A stretch of DNA of 64,000 nt from Buchananella sp. 14KM1171 (GCF_041380365.1 NZ_CP159981.1:620001-684000), one strand, 5' to 3'; positions 9,682 to 18,712 are shown, numbered from the stretch's first letter. The notes: generated by a model not told the origin, from the letters alone. A program made the numbers and translations.

Positions 9682-12600
9682 TGGGCCCCTCCCCGCTGCG
9701 CAGGCAGCTCTCCTCGCTCTGGGGGGCGGCGCTGGCGGTCGCGCTGGCAACCACCTTCCTGTCCACCCTGTTACTCGGCATGGGCCAGGTGGGGCGCAGC
9801 CTGAACAACGTGATGACGGCGGGCCTGGGCGAGGCCGCCGTGGTGGTGGAGCCCGCCCACCCAATCCCCGACCTTTCGGTCATCACCACCCAACCGGGCG
9901 TGAGCGCCGCCCACCGGGTCCACACCATCTGGTGTGCGCTGAGCAAGCCGGGCGAGCAGCCCCCCGCCCAGGTGCGGCAGGACGAGCTGGTTGAGACGCT
10001 CGCCTCCGTGGAGTTGCAGGCCAACGCCCCGGTCCCGGAGCTGGAGACCGTTGCCATCCAGCACGGGCACAGCCCCCTGCCGGGCGAGATCGGTTTAACC
10101 GCCGTGACGGCCGCAGAGCTGGACCTGGAGCTGGGTGAGCCGGTGAGCCTGCACTTGCAGGACCTCTCGGGCCAGACCCGCTACCTGAACCTGACCTACC
10201 GGACCACGCTGGCCCCGCCGTCCTCGTTCGCCACCAACCAGATCCCCGCGCTGGTAAACCCACAGGACTTTGCCCACATCGAACAGTTCACCAGCGAGGA
10301 CGTCTCCATCTCCCAGTGGGCCACGATCCTCGTCGCCGTCTCCGGCTCCCACCCCGAGAACGTGGCCCAGGGACTGCGCGAACGCCTCGGGGCGGACACG
10401 GTGGTCTACACCGCCCAGTCCTGGGCGGAGAACCGGCTGCTGGCCTACACCGGCACGGACAGATTCACCGACGCCCTCACCCTCAGCTTCGCCGCCCTCG
10501 GCGTCGCCGTGGCCGGGCTGGTGGTGGCCACCACCTTCCACGTGCTGATCACCCGCCGCACCTGGGAGCTGGCCATCCAGCGTTGCATGGGGGCCACCCG
10601 CAGGCAGCTGCGCAACCAGGTGCTGCGCCAAGCCCTCCTGCTGGGCGGCACCGCCAGCGCGATCGGCGTCACCGCTGGCCACCTGATTGGGCAGCTGGCG
10701 GCCATGGTGGCCCAGGGCCACGAGCGGATCAGGCTATCGGCCCCCGGCCTGCTGGTCACCCCCACCTCCGTGCTGGTTCCCCTCCTGGCTGGAATCGCCA
10801 TCACCGTGGGGGCCGCACTGCCCGCCGCGCGGCGGGCCTCCCGCACCTCGCCGCTGGCCGCGATGCGCACACAGTCCCAGGAAACGTCGTCCAGCAAGAC
10901 CCTGCTCTTTGGCGGCGCCCTGGTGGCAGCCGGGGTGAGCATGCTGCTCATCGTTGCGCAGGCGGCAAACAGCTACCTGAACCTGGGCAGCGAGGGATTC
11001 GTGACGCTCTCCCTGATGGGAATCGGCGGGGCGGTCCCCCTCATGGCGGGCCTGATCATCGCCTCCCACCCCGCACTCGTGTGGGCGATCCGGGCGGCCA
11101 AGCCCCTACTGGAGCACGCCGGGGGGAGCAGACTGCGGGCCAGCACGCGGATCGCGCTACTCAGCATCACCCGCTCCTCTGCCCGTGCGGGCACCACCAT
11201 CGGAGCAGTCGTGGTGGGCGTGTCCCTGGCGGTGAGCGTGGCCACCGGCGCGCGCACCGCCCACAGCTCCCTCACCTACCTATTCACTGCTTCCAACCCG
11301 TTCGACATCGAGGCCTACCACGTTGACGCGGTGGACGACGCCGACCTCGCCGCCATAGCCAACCTGCCCGGCGTGGAGGCCGTGGCGGCCACCCACGAAG
11401 CACCAATCGCGCTCCGCCTCACGCACGGCGAGCAGGTGGGATACGGGACGCTGAGCGTCGGGCGGTCCGAGCAGATCGCCCAGGTGTCCTCCGACGCCTA
11501 CCTGGCCCTCCCCCTGCCCGGGGAATTGCTGCTCTCCGTCGACCACGCCGAGACCCTGGGCCTCAGCGACGGCGAGGCCATCATGGTGGCCCCACTGGCC
11601 GCGCCGCCAGGCGAGCCGAAGATCGTCGACGGGGTGCTTGTCTCCCCCGCCGACCTCTACTTCCCGGTCAGCGGGCCCTCCTTCTACCTCACCGCCCTCG
11701 AGTACGTTGCCGACCAGCTCGGTCCCGGCGACGGGGGACACGCCGGCGCTGGCCAGTCCGACGGTGACCAGTACGGCGGTGGCCAATACGGCGCTGGCCA
11801 GTCCGACGCGACGGCCCCCCTCCTGGAGGAATCTGTCCTTGAGGCGGGGGCTGAGGCAGGGCTCGAGGTAGGAGTCGAGGCGGGGACCGAGGCAGGGCTC
11901 GAGGTGCTGGCCGCCGAAGCCGCAGCGAGCGAGGCACAGCTGGCGAGCTTGAACCGGGAGATCGCGGCAATGCTCCAGGCAACGCGAGCCCACATCCTGT
12001 CCCTCGACTGGGGCCGCGCCCCGACGCTGGTGGTGCGCACGGTCTACTACACGCCCGTGATCAACGTGGACGTGGATAGCCTGCACACGCAGGAGCGATT
12101 CAGCCTCGACGCTGCGCCCGTGCCGGCCACGCTGGGGGCGGGCGAATCCACCTCGCTGCCCACCCTGACCAACCAGCGCACCCCGCTGCAAAACAGCCGG
12201 ATCCTGGTTCAGGTTGACCAGGACCGTGCCCAGGACCTGCTGCCGCAGGTGGGCCCCAAGATCGCCGAACGCACCAACGGCCAGATGCCCCAGATCGAGG
12301 GACCGGTGGCCAAGATGCAGGCCTACCACATACTTATCGACCGGGTGCTGACCCTGCTGGTGGGGCTGCTGTCCATCGCCGTCGTCATCGCCTTCGTGGG
12401 CGTTACCAACGCCCTGATGTTGTCCGTGGTGGAGAGGCGAGACGAGCTCGCCACCCTGCGCGCCCTTGGCATGAGCCGGCGCCAGGTCCGCCTCATGCTC
12501 GCCATCGAGGGCCTGGTTCTGGCCGGGGTGGGCGTGAGCGTGGGCGTCCTGGGCGGGATCCCGCTTGGCCTACTGGGGAGCTACACCGTGCTGTCGCGCA

Positions 12601-12734
12601 CGCGGGTCTTTGTGCCCGACGTTCCCTGGGACATGGTTGGAATAACGATGGCCGCAGCGCTGGCGGCCGGGGTATGCGCCGCCGTGCTGGCGGCCTCCCT
12701 CCCATTCGGCAAGCAGGCCAGGCAAAGCAGCTAG
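9681..12734 (+). CDS. FtsX-like ABC permease with low-complexity insert
   Basis: The 1017-residue protein has an N-terminal membrane segment, a large extracytoplasmic domain, and a first FtsX domain (about residues 260-420, ITRRTWELAIQRCMGATRRQ). A middle block of segments follows, then a second extracytoplasmic domain and a C-terminal FtsX domain (VERRDELATLRALGMSRRQV). This duplicated form is typical of actinobacterial MacB-like exporters. Unusual is an insert around residues 680-740. It holds Gly/Gln/Asp-rich repeats (GQYGAGQSD) followed by a run of EAG-LEV type repeats, and it reads as a recently expanded linker. The ATG overlaps the ATPase stop (TAATG), indicating translational coupling. 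Confidence 0.88.
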   Translation: MGPSPLRRQLSSLWGAALAVALATTFLSTLLLGMGQVGRSLNNVMTAGLGEAAVVVEPAHPIPDLSVITTQPGVSAAHRVHTIWCALSKPGEQPPAQVRQDELVETLASVELQANAPVPELETVAIQHGHSPLPGEIGLTAVTAAELDLELGEPVSLHLQDLSGQTRYLNLTYRTTLAPPSSFATNQIPALVNPQDFAHIEQFTSEDVSISQWATILVAVSGSHPENVAQGLRERLGADTVVYTAQSWAENRLLAYTGTDRFTDALTLSFAALGVAVAGLVVATTFHVLITRRTWELAIQRCMGATRRQLRNQVLRQALLLGGTASAIGVTAGHLIGQLAAMVAQGHERIRLSAPGLLVTPTSVLVPLLAGIAITVGAALPAARRASRTSPLAAMRTQSQETSSSKTLLFGGALVAAGVSMLLIVAQAANSYLNLGSEGFVTLSLMGIGGAVPLMAGLIIASHPALVWAIRAAKPLLEHAGGSRLRASTRIALLSITRSSARAGTTIGAVVVGVSLAVSVATGARTAHSSLTYLFTASNPFDIEAYHVDAVDDADLAAIANLPGVEAVAATHEAPIALRLTHGEQVGYGTLSVGRSEQIAQVSSDAYLALPLPGELLLSVDHAETLGLSDGEAIMVAPLAAPPGEPKIVDGVLVSPADLYFPVSGPSFYLTALEYVADQLGPGDGGHAGAGQSDGDQYGGGQYGAGQSDATAPLLEESVLEAGAEAGLEVGVEAGTEAGLEVLAAEAAASEAQLASLNREIAAMLQATRAHILSLDWGRAPTLVVRTVYYTPVINVDVDSLHTQERFSLDAAPVPATLGAGESTSLPTLTNQRTPLQNSRILVQVDQDRAQDLLPQVGPKIAERTNGQMPQIEGPVAKMQAYHILIDRVLTLLVGLLSIAVVIAFVGVTNALMLSVVERRDELATLRALGMSRRQVRLMLAIEGLVLAGVGVSVGVLGGIPLGLLGSYTVLSRTRVFVPDVPWDMVGITMAAALAAGVCAAVLAASLPFGKQARQSS

Positions 12735-12840
12735 GTAGGGCTGCGGCGGCCCGGCGGCGGCCCTCCCTGTGGAAATCGCTAGTCGCGTCCCGGCGCCGCC
12801 CCGGTTTTGCCCGAGGAGAGCGCCCACCAACACTGAAGGG

Positions 12841-15800
12841 GTGTGGGCGATAGACGTGATTGAGGGCGCGGACCTGGGGGCCAGGTTCCTGCTGCCTACC
12901 GGCACCAGTCGGCTCGGCAGGGGCCCGGACTCCCTCAGCGATCCCCGGGTGTCCAGGTTCCACCTGGAGGTCCGCGCGGGTCGGGGCGGAGTGACCTGGC
13001 GCTACGCGCCCGGGGTCCGGCCCGCCGCCACCGGGGTGGCCGGTCGGACGGGGCGCGCGGGCTGGCGGCACTGGCGCCCCGGCGAGGTGGTCAGGCTGGG
13101 GCAGACCGCCCTGGCGCTGCGGCCGCTCACCGTCGGCAGCACGGTCCCAGACGCAGCGGGCGGGCACGGCGGGGCGGAGGGCGGAACGTCGGACAAAACA
13201 GGGCAAATCGGGCAGCCGGGCGGGCACGACGGGCCGAGCTTGTCCGGCCTGACCGCCTCGCCGCTGAGCGCTCCCTTGCCTGCGGTGGGCGCGGGGAGCA
13301 GGGCGGGCACAAGCGTGCCGGGCGCGGCGGATACAGTCGGGGCTGCAGGCTGGTCCCTGGACGACGAGCGCGAGCACGCCCTAGGCGGAAGCGGCGGGCA
13401 GGACTCGGGGCTGAGCGGCTACGGACGGTATGCCGGTGGTGGCGCGCGGGGAAAGGCAGGTCTCGGCACCTGGGTGGCGCGGCTGGCGATGCCGGTGGTG
13501 TTCATGCTCGCCTGGCCGCTCCTGCGCACCGGCGGGTGGCGGCGGGCCGCGCTGGTGATCGGCGCGGCCGTGGTGGCGTGGGCGCTCCTGCGCTGGGTGG
13601 GAGCGCCACTTTGGCGCAGGCTCTCCGCGCGGGTGCGCGAGTACCGCACCCGCCGCCTAGTGAGATCGGACCCGGCCCGGCTGCTCTACTCCGTCCTGCC
13701 GCGCCTGGCCGCCCAGTTCCCCGCCCCTGCGGCGGGTAGCGCGAGGACGGCACCCGGGGTGGCCCGGCAGCTCAGCCTGAGCCTGGACGCCACCGGATTC
13801 GCGGCGGGAGGTGCGGGGAGCGTCGGGCGGATCGCGCGGCCGGCAGGCGCCCGACCGGGAGGCGTTCGGTCGGGAGGTGCACGGGTGGGGAGAGCCTGGG
13901 CGCGGGTGGGCGAGGGCACGGTGATCGGCACCGTGGGGGAGGACGGCTTTGCCCTAGCTCTCTGGCTCTCTGTCCAGGCCCTGTGCCTGGGGTGGCGGGT
14001 GGAGTGGGTCAGTGCCAGGCACTCCCCCGCTGCCGGGGGAAGCACCGCCGTCACCGAGACGCAGGCCGGCACCTTCCCAGCGCCCGGCACCGTCCCAGCG
14101 CCCGGCACCTTCCCAGCGCCCGGCGTAGGGGGCCCGGCGGGCGATTCGTCCCGGCCCGCCCGGCTTTACCTGGCCTGGGCGCCCACCGAGGCCCAGCTTC
14201 CCCACTGCAGACTGCTCGCCCCCGCAGGCCCGCTGCCCGGCGCCAACTGGCGTTCCAGCGCCCAGCGCTTCTGGGCGGCGCGGGTGCTGTTGCCCTGGCC
14301 CGGCCGGGCTGAGTCCGGCTGGGCCAGCACCCAACGTGCTCTCACCGGCCGCGACCGCGCTCAACCGGGCCCGGCCAGGCCGGGGCGGGGCGAGCTGGTC
14401 CCGCCGGCGGGTACCCATCCGCAGCGGCTCCCGGCATGGGGAACGGCACCAGACCCGTTCTCCCTGTGCCCGCTGGGCCGCGCGGAGCTCACCTTCGCCC
14501 GCTCCCACCCGAGCCTGCGCGCCCCCATCGGGGTGGGCCAGGGCGGTCCCGTCTACCTGGACCTGGAGCGGGACGGCCCGCACGCCCTGGTGGCCGGCCG
14601 GACGGGGTCGGGCAAGTCGGAGCTGCTGACCTTCTTCCTCACCGGCCTGGCCCTGCGCAATTCGCCGGCCGATCTCAACCTACTCCTGTTCGACTACAAG
14701 GGCGGCGCCACCTTCAACCCGCTGCGCGTCCTGCCCCACACTGTCGCGGTCCTGACGGATCTGGACGGCGCGGCGGGCGAGCGCGCCTTGCAGGCTTTGC
14801 AGGTGGAGCTGGCCCGCCGGGAACGGCTGCTCACAGAGTTCGGGCGGCGAGAGGTGGGCCAGCTGCCGCCCGGCCAGCGCCCGGCGGCGCTGGTGGTGGC
14901 GGTGGACGAATTCCGGGTGCTGCGAGACTCCCACCCGCACCTCCTGGCCACGCTACTGCGCCTGGCGGCGCAGGGCAGGTCGTTGGGGATGCACCTGGTG
15001 CTGGCCACGCAGCGGCCTGCGGGAGCGATCAGCCCGGAGATCGCGGCGAACACGTCGGTGCGGATCTGCCTGCGGGTATCCACAGAGGTGGACTCGCGCG
15101 ACGTGCTTGGCCACGCCGGCGCCTGCCTGCTGCCCTCCCCCGGCGGCGCGTTGGTGCAAACGGACGCGGAGGTGGAGATTCGCACTCCCGCGCTTGGGAC
15201 TGGACGGCAGTCGTGGCGCGAGCAATCCGCCCGGGCGTGCGCCGAGCTGGGTGGGAGTCCCGCGCGGCCGCTGTGGGCCCCGCCCCTTCCCGCCGCTATC
15301 CCAGTGGAGCGCGTGGCGACCGCGGCCTGTCCCTACCCGGCCCTAGTGGTGGACGACGTTGCCGCCCAGGCCTGGACCCCGATTGCCGCCCCCGTGCGAA
15401 GCGTCCTGGTGGCGGGAGGGTCCGGGAGCGGCAAGTCGATCGCGTGCGCGCAGCTCGCCGCGAGCGCTTGGGCGGCAGGCGGGCGGGTGTGCGTGCTGGC
15501 GCACCCGGGCAATCCGGCGTGGGAGCCGTGGTGGGATTTGCCTGGTTTCGCGGCCGTGGATGGTCGCGACTCCCGACACATCGAACGGCTGCTGGCGTGG
15601 TGGGGGTCCCTGGCTCCCGGCGCGTTGGAGGGCGCCGTTTTGGTGATCGACGACGCCGATCAGCTGGACGCCCCGGGCTCGAGCGTGGTCGATTCGCTGG
15701 TGCGTAGCTTCCACTCGCTGGGCGGCGCGTGCATCCTGGCCTGCTCGCAAACTCGGGGCCTGGCCCGCCTGGCCCCTGGGCGGCTCCTGCTGGCCGGGGC

Positions 15801-16806
15801 TCCCGCAGAGCTCATGCCCCGGGCCGCCCAGGGCGGCCCGGGGCCCGCCACCCCCGGTGCTGCGCCTCCGCCGGCTCCGAGTGCCCCGGGGCGGGGCTTG
15901 TGGCTGGCGGAGGCGTGGGTGGCTTGCCAGGTCACGCTGCCCTCTGGGGCTGCCGCCGGTATCGCGCGTGGCCAGGCAGCCGAGAGGGAGGCCGCGCGCG
16001 AGCGGATAGCGCAGCCGGTTCGTCCGGGGGTGCCTAGCGCGGCAGCGGCGGCGGTCCAGCGCGATCAGGTGGCGATGTCGGTCGATCTGGGGGCGCCGGG
16101 TGTACTCCATCAACGGGCTGCGGCATGGACGGCCCAAAACCCCGCGCTGCCGGGCCCCTGCAGGCTGGCGCAGCTCCCACCGCCCGCGCCACCTGCGCCG
16201 CCCGTGGGGGCCGCGCCGGGCGCGGCACGTGCCCTGCCCGGCGTGGCCGGTGCTCCCGCACCAACCACCCTCCCGGCGCCCGCCGACCAGGGCGGCTGGC
16301 GTGGTCCGGGCAGCACGGGCGGACCGAGTGGGACGGGCGGGCCGCGAGGGCGTGGCGGACCGGGCGGTCAACTGGACTGGCTGGGGGTGGGCATGAGCCC
16401 GGCCGGGCCCGTCTGGGTGCCCAGCAACGTGGCGGTGATCGGTGCTCCCGGCGCGCTGCGGGATCAGGTGGAGGCCGGGCTGCGCATGCAGCTGCGGCCC
16501 GCCACGAGTCCGGCAGCCGGCGAGCCGGCGGGTGGGGAGGCGGACTGCCCGGTGGTGGCGGCTTCCCCGGAGGAGGCGCTGGGGGCGCTGCGTGGCCCGC
16601 TGGCTGAGGCAAAGGCGCGCGGTGCACTGGTGTTCGTGGGCCGGCTCAGCCGCGCGGCGCGGGCGCTGGCACCGGTGGATTTGGGGCAGTCCTCGCTCCA
16701 CCCGGACGGGGCGATCGTCGTCTACCGCTCCGTGCAGGAGGTGCGGCTATGCCAGGAACTCAGCGGTGTCGGGGTGGAGCATCGACCCCAGCACGCCCAG
16801 GGCTAG
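12841..16806 (+). CDS. FHA-FtsK/SpoIIIE multi-ATPase, EssC/EccC-like
   Basis: The product is about 1321 aa. Residues 1-90 form an FHA-like domain (SRLGRGPDSLSDPRVSRFHL). After a Gly/Ala-rich linker come two membrane segments (VVFMLAWPLL and ALVIGAAVVAWALL). The first FtsK domain has Walker A GRTGSGKS near 586, Walker B VVAVDEFR and LVLATQRP. A second domain has GGSGSGKS near 859 and VLVIDDADQ. A third region near 1201 reads VIGAPGALRDQ and has lost the GK-S/T of a P-loop. FHA, membrane pair, then serial FtsK domains is the layout of type VII secretion ATPases (EssC/EccC). No WXG100 substrate or other ESX component is in the window, so its role is open. GTG 12841 is preferred; a GTG at 12769 would add 24 residues with rare codons. 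Confidence 0.82.
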   Translation: MWAIDVIEGADLGARFLLPTGTSRLGRGPDSLSDPRVSRFHLEVRAGRGGVTWRYAPGVRPAATGVAGRTGRAGWRHWRPGEVVRLGQTALALRPLTVGSTVPDAAGGHGGAEGGTSDKTGQIGQPGGHDGPSLSGLTASPLSAPLPAVGAGSRAGTSVPGAADTVGAAGWSLDDEREHALGGSGGQDSGLSGYGRYAGGGARGKAGLGTWVARLAMPVVFMLAWPLLRTGGWRRAALVIGAAVVAWALLRWVGAPLWRRLSARVREYRTRRLVRSDPARLLYSVLPRLAAQFPAPAAGSARTAPGVARQLSLSLDATGFAAGGAGSVGRIARPAGARPGGVRSGGARVGRAWARVGEGTVIGTVGEDGFALALWLSVQALCLGWRVEWVSARHSPAAGGSTAVTETQAGTFPAPGTVPAPGTFPAPGVGGPAGDSSRPARLYLAWAPTEAQLPHCRLLAPAGPLPGANWRSSAQRFWAARVLLPWPGRAESGWASTQRALTGRDRAQPGPARPGRGELVPPAGTHPQRLPAWGTAPDPFSLCPLGRAELTFARSHPSLRAPIGVGQGGPVYLDLERDGPHALVAGRTGSGKSELLTFFLTGLALRNSPADLNLLLFDYKGGATFNPLRVLPHTVAVLTDLDGAAGERALQALQVELARRERLLTEFGRREVGQLPPGQRPAALVVAVDEFRVLRDSHPHLLATLLRLAAQGRSLGMHLVLATQRPAGAISPEIAANTSVRICLRVSTEVDSRDVLGHAGACLLPSPGGALVQTDAEVEIRTPALGTGRQSWREQSARACAELGGSPARPLWAPPLPAAIPVERVATAACPYPALVVDDVAAQAWTPIAAPVRSVLVAGGSGSGKSIACAQLAASAWAAGGRVCVLAHPGNPAWEPWWDLPGFAAVDGRDSRHIERLLAWWGSLAPGALEGAVLVIDDADQLDAPGSSVVDSLVRSFHSLGGACILACSQTRGLARLAPGRLLLAGAPAELMPRAAQGGPGPATPGAAPPPAPSAPGRGLWLAEAWVACQVTLPSGAAAGIARGQAAEREAARERIAQPVRPGVPSAAAAAVQRDQVAMSVDLGAPGVLHQRAAAWTAQNPALPGPCRLAQLPPPAPPAPPVGAAPGAARALPGVAGAPAPTTLPAPADQGGWRGPGSTGGPSGTGGPRGRGGPGGQLDWLGVGMSPAGPVWVPSNVAVIGAPGALRDQVEAGLRMQLRPATSPAAGEPAGGEADCPVVAASPEEALGALRGPLAEAKARGALVFVGRLSRAARALAPVDLGQSSLHPDGAIVVYRSVQEVRLCQELSGVGVEHRPQHAQG

Positions 16807-17124
16807 CGCACTGAGCGCGATCGTCAGCGCGCTGAGCGGGTATGAGGACATGAGGGTGATCGGGATGACCAGGCTGGAGACGATCAGCAACGGGCGGGCG
16901 TGACTGGCCTGCTTGGGCAAGCCAGTCACGCCGAAGGCGATCCCCACCGCCAGGAGCAGCCAGAGCGCCGCTGCCAGCATCCCGTCCGTCTGTCCACTCA
17001 GCAGCAAGATCACCGCCAGGCCCGTGACCCAAAAGACCTCTGTGCAGGCCAGGGACCAGCCGGTGAGGGTAGCGCGCGGCATCGCCGCCAACCGGCCACG
17101 AAAGGAGGTGGGGTTTTCAGTCAC
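16747..17124 (-). CDS. Small hypothetical membrane protein overlapping the FtsK gene
   Basis: About 126 residues with four hydrophobic stretches (FWVTGLAVILLLSG; ALWLLLAVGIAFGVTGL; LLIVSSLVIPITLM; ALTIALSALALGVLG). The GTG at 17124 has AGGA nine bases upstream; a longer reading from 17223 is possible. Its 3' end overlaps the end of the convergent FtsK-like gene by 60 bp, so the two mRNAs are complementary there. I do not recognise the family. Codon use in the overlap fits both frames, and the coding call rests on hydrophobicity and position upstream of whiB1 in divergent orientation. Confidence 0.6.
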   Translation of the reverse strand: MTENPTSFRGRLAAMPRATLTGWSLACTEVFWVTGLAVILLLSGQTDGMLAAALWLLLAVGIAFGVTGLPKQASHARPLLIVSSLVIPITLMSSYPLSALTIALSALALGVLGSMLHPDTAEFLA

Positions 17125-17289
17125 AAGGAGCAATCCTATGGGCCACGCCGGCCTTGTGACCATCACCACCGCTAGTTGTGTTGTGAAGTAGTCGGTCAAC
17201 TCTTGTCCCTCTCCTAGCAACATGTGAAGCTATGGGACGTTGATTTCTGGGGGAAGTTACAAGCCCTGGATTTAGTTAAAGGAGCCGCA

Positions 17290-17538
17290 ATGGACTGGCG
17301 TAGTAGCGCCGCCTGCCTAGATCTGGACCCCGAGCTGTTCTTCCCGGTGGGGAATACCGGTTCGGCGATCGCCCAGATCGAGGCTGCGAAGTCCGTGTGC
17401 GCCCAGTGCAAGGTGCAGAGCACCTGCCTCGACTGGGCACTGAGCAACGGCCAGGACTTCGGTGTCTGGGGCGGCAAGAGTGAGGACGAGCGTCGCTCTA
17501 TCAAGCGACGCGCAGCGCGAGCCCGCAGGGCCAGCTGA
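17290..17538 (+). CDS. whiB1: WhiB1-family iron-sulfur transcription regulator
   Basis: This 82-residue WhiB protein has four cluster-binding cysteines at 9, 37, 40 and 46, the turn GVWGG, and a basic C-terminus (RRSIKRRAARARR). From memory it closely resembles mycobacterial WhiB1 (MDWR...DPELFFPVGN, SEDERR). The 4Fe-4S cluster is nitric-oxide sensitive in that protein, which works with the sigma factor. The ATG at 17290 follows AAAGGAG by 5 bp; a longer upstream reading has no ribosome site. A pdtaS-like kinase lies next to it, convergent, as in mycobacteria where whiB1 and pdtaS are neighbours. A strong hairpin follows the stop. Confidence 0.93.
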   Translation: MDWRSSAACLDLDPELFFPVGNTGSAIAQIEAAKSVCAQCKVQSTCLDWALSNGQDFGVWGGKSEDERRSIKRRAARARRAS

Positions 17539-17552
17539 CCCGTCTGCAACAC

Positions 17553-17590
17553 AAGGGGGTGGGGTGCGCTTTTGCGCACCCCGCCCCCTT
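17553..17590 (+). terminator. whiB1 terminator
   Basis: A 17-bp stem (AAGGGGGTGGGGTGCGC against GCGCACCCCGCCCCCTT, with one G-T pair) closes a short T-rich loop, starting 14 bp after the whiB1 stop. Confidence 0.75.
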
Positions 17591-17946
17591 TGCGTGCTCC
17601 CTGCCGCTAGCCCCGCCCCAAGACCCCGGTCACCTGCACCATCATCCGCCCGCGCTCGGGGCTAATGCGCTCGGCCCGAGTCAACGCGACCGCTTGGCGT
17701 CGATGCGACCGACCGGCGTCGACGCAGTCTGCCCTGGCCGCCACGACCGCCCGCCGCCACTCCCTCGGCCACGCGTTCGCGCGCTTGAGGGAGCAAGCCA
17801 CCCCTCCCGTGGCAGGCCCCTGCCCAACGCCCACCGCATCCAGAGCACCACTCCACCACCGGCCACCACCCCGGCACGACGTTCCGCTCCCCTTCCACCC
17901 AACGCCCGCCCCGACGCCCGACGCTCCCGGCCGGCATTGCGCAAAC
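17591..17946. other. Gene-free stretch
   Basis: Open frames on both strands here give Arg/Pro-rich or Gly/Trp-rich peptides without domains or ribosome sites, so I see no gene. It is the left part of a 1.17 kb gap between convergent whiB1 and pdtaS; the rest of the gap is filled by repeats listed separately. Confidence 0.6.
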
Positions 17947-18124
17947 GGTTGTAGGGTTTCCCGACCTTTTGAGCTCTTGGTGCAGCTGTTGAGCTTTTGG
18001 TGCACCGATTGAGGGGTTACCCGGCCGGGTAAGCCTACGACTGGTTCACTAAGCCTACGACTGGTTCACTAAGCCCACGAGAGGTACACCAACCCTACGA
18101 GAGGTGCACTAAGCCCTCAATCGC
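17947..18124. repeat. Array of 20-bp phased repeats in two opposed arms (array B)
   Basis: Left-arm units read GAGCTCTTGGTGCAGCTGTT (17971) and GAGCTTTTGGTGCACCGATT (17991), then GAGGGGTTACCC. After GGCCGGGT the right arm has five 20-bp steps starting at 18031. AAGCCTACGACTGGTTCACT occurs twice, and later units carry CCCACGAGAGGTACACC and CCCTACGAGAGGTGCAC. The right arm read on the minus strand resembles the left arm; for example GATTGAGGGCTTAGTGCACC matches GATTGAGGGGTTACC. The layout is the same as array A, with a different sequence. Confidence 0.85.
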
Positions 18125-18180
18125 TTGCGCACACCCGGCACCTACGGCGAGCACCGGCGCCCCATCGAGGCCCACAGCAC

Positions 18181-18290
18181 CCATCCCCGGCCCCCAAGCT
18201 CGCAAATGCTGCAACGGGGTACATCCGACCGACCGGTGCCACGCCCCCGAGCGGTCGCATGTACCCCGACCGCACGCTTGTGAGCTCGGG
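18181..18290 (-). repeat. Dispersed palindromic element, copy 1 (inverted)
   Basis: This copy contains GGGGTACATCCGACCGACCG and, further on, CGGTCGCATGTACCCCG, which can pair to form a long hairpin. It is flanked by CAAGCTCGCAAATGCTGCAA on one side and CGCACGCTTGTGAGCTC on the other. It is the reverse complement of the copies at 35667, 40916 and 41143. Confidence 0.85.
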
Positions 18291-18300
18291 GGCAACCCGC

Positions 18301-18540
18301 AGCAGCCACCACGGGGATCAGCACGGATACCCGACGGTGGGCGGAACGTCGGCCACCACAGGCGGCCACCACGGGGATCAGCACGGATACCCGACGGTGG
18401 GTGGAGCGTCGGCCACCACAGGCGGCCACCACGGGGATCAGCACGGATACCCGACGGTGGGCGGAACGTCGGCCACCACAGGCAGCCACCACGGGGATCA
18501 GCACGGATACCCGACGGCGGGCGGAACGTCGGCCACCACG
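18301..18540. repeat. Four perfect-phase tandem copies of a 60-bp unit
   Basis: Units start at 18301, 18361, 18421 and 18481 with only a few substitutions. Each ends with GGGCGGAACGTCGGCCACCA or a close variant. That motif recurs at other intergenic sites (33.0, 34.3, 36.8, 42.0 and 48.3 kb). Confidence 0.95.
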
Positions 18541-18552
18541 GGTGAAAGGGCC

Positions 18553-18652
18553 GGGCGACCTCTACCGGCCAAGCCGGGCGACCTCTACCGGCCAAACCGG
18601 GCGGCCTCTACCGGCCAAGCCGGGCGGCCTCTACCGGCCAAGCCGGGCGGCC
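18553..18652. repeat. Four-plus copies of a 23-bp tandem repeat
   Basis: The unit begins GGGCGACCTCTACCGGCCAA and ends GCC; copies begin at 18553, 18576, 18599 and 18622, with a partial fifth. It ends 60 bp before the 3' end of the pdtaS-like gene. Confidence 0.9.
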
Positions 18653-18712
18653 GACACGGCACTACACCGCCACCTCGGCGCTCCCCCGCGCGCGCAGAAC
18701 GGCGCCAGGCCT

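Noticed and set aside
12841-16806. Chromosome-segregation FtsK
   Set aside because: It lacks the four-helix N-terminus and the gamma domain, and has an FHA domain and several ATPase domains in series.
17607-18005. Overlapping frames of 110-130 codons after whiB1
   Set aside because: Arg/Pro- or Gly/Trp-rich products, no ribosome sites, and overlap with array B.
18301-18540. CRISPR array
   Set aside because: Units are repeated throughout with no unique spacers, and no cas genes are nearby.
18142-18595. Frames through the 60-bp repeats giving periodic peptides
   Set aside because: The 60-bp period is a multiple of three, so repeats stay open by chance; nothing else suggests coding.
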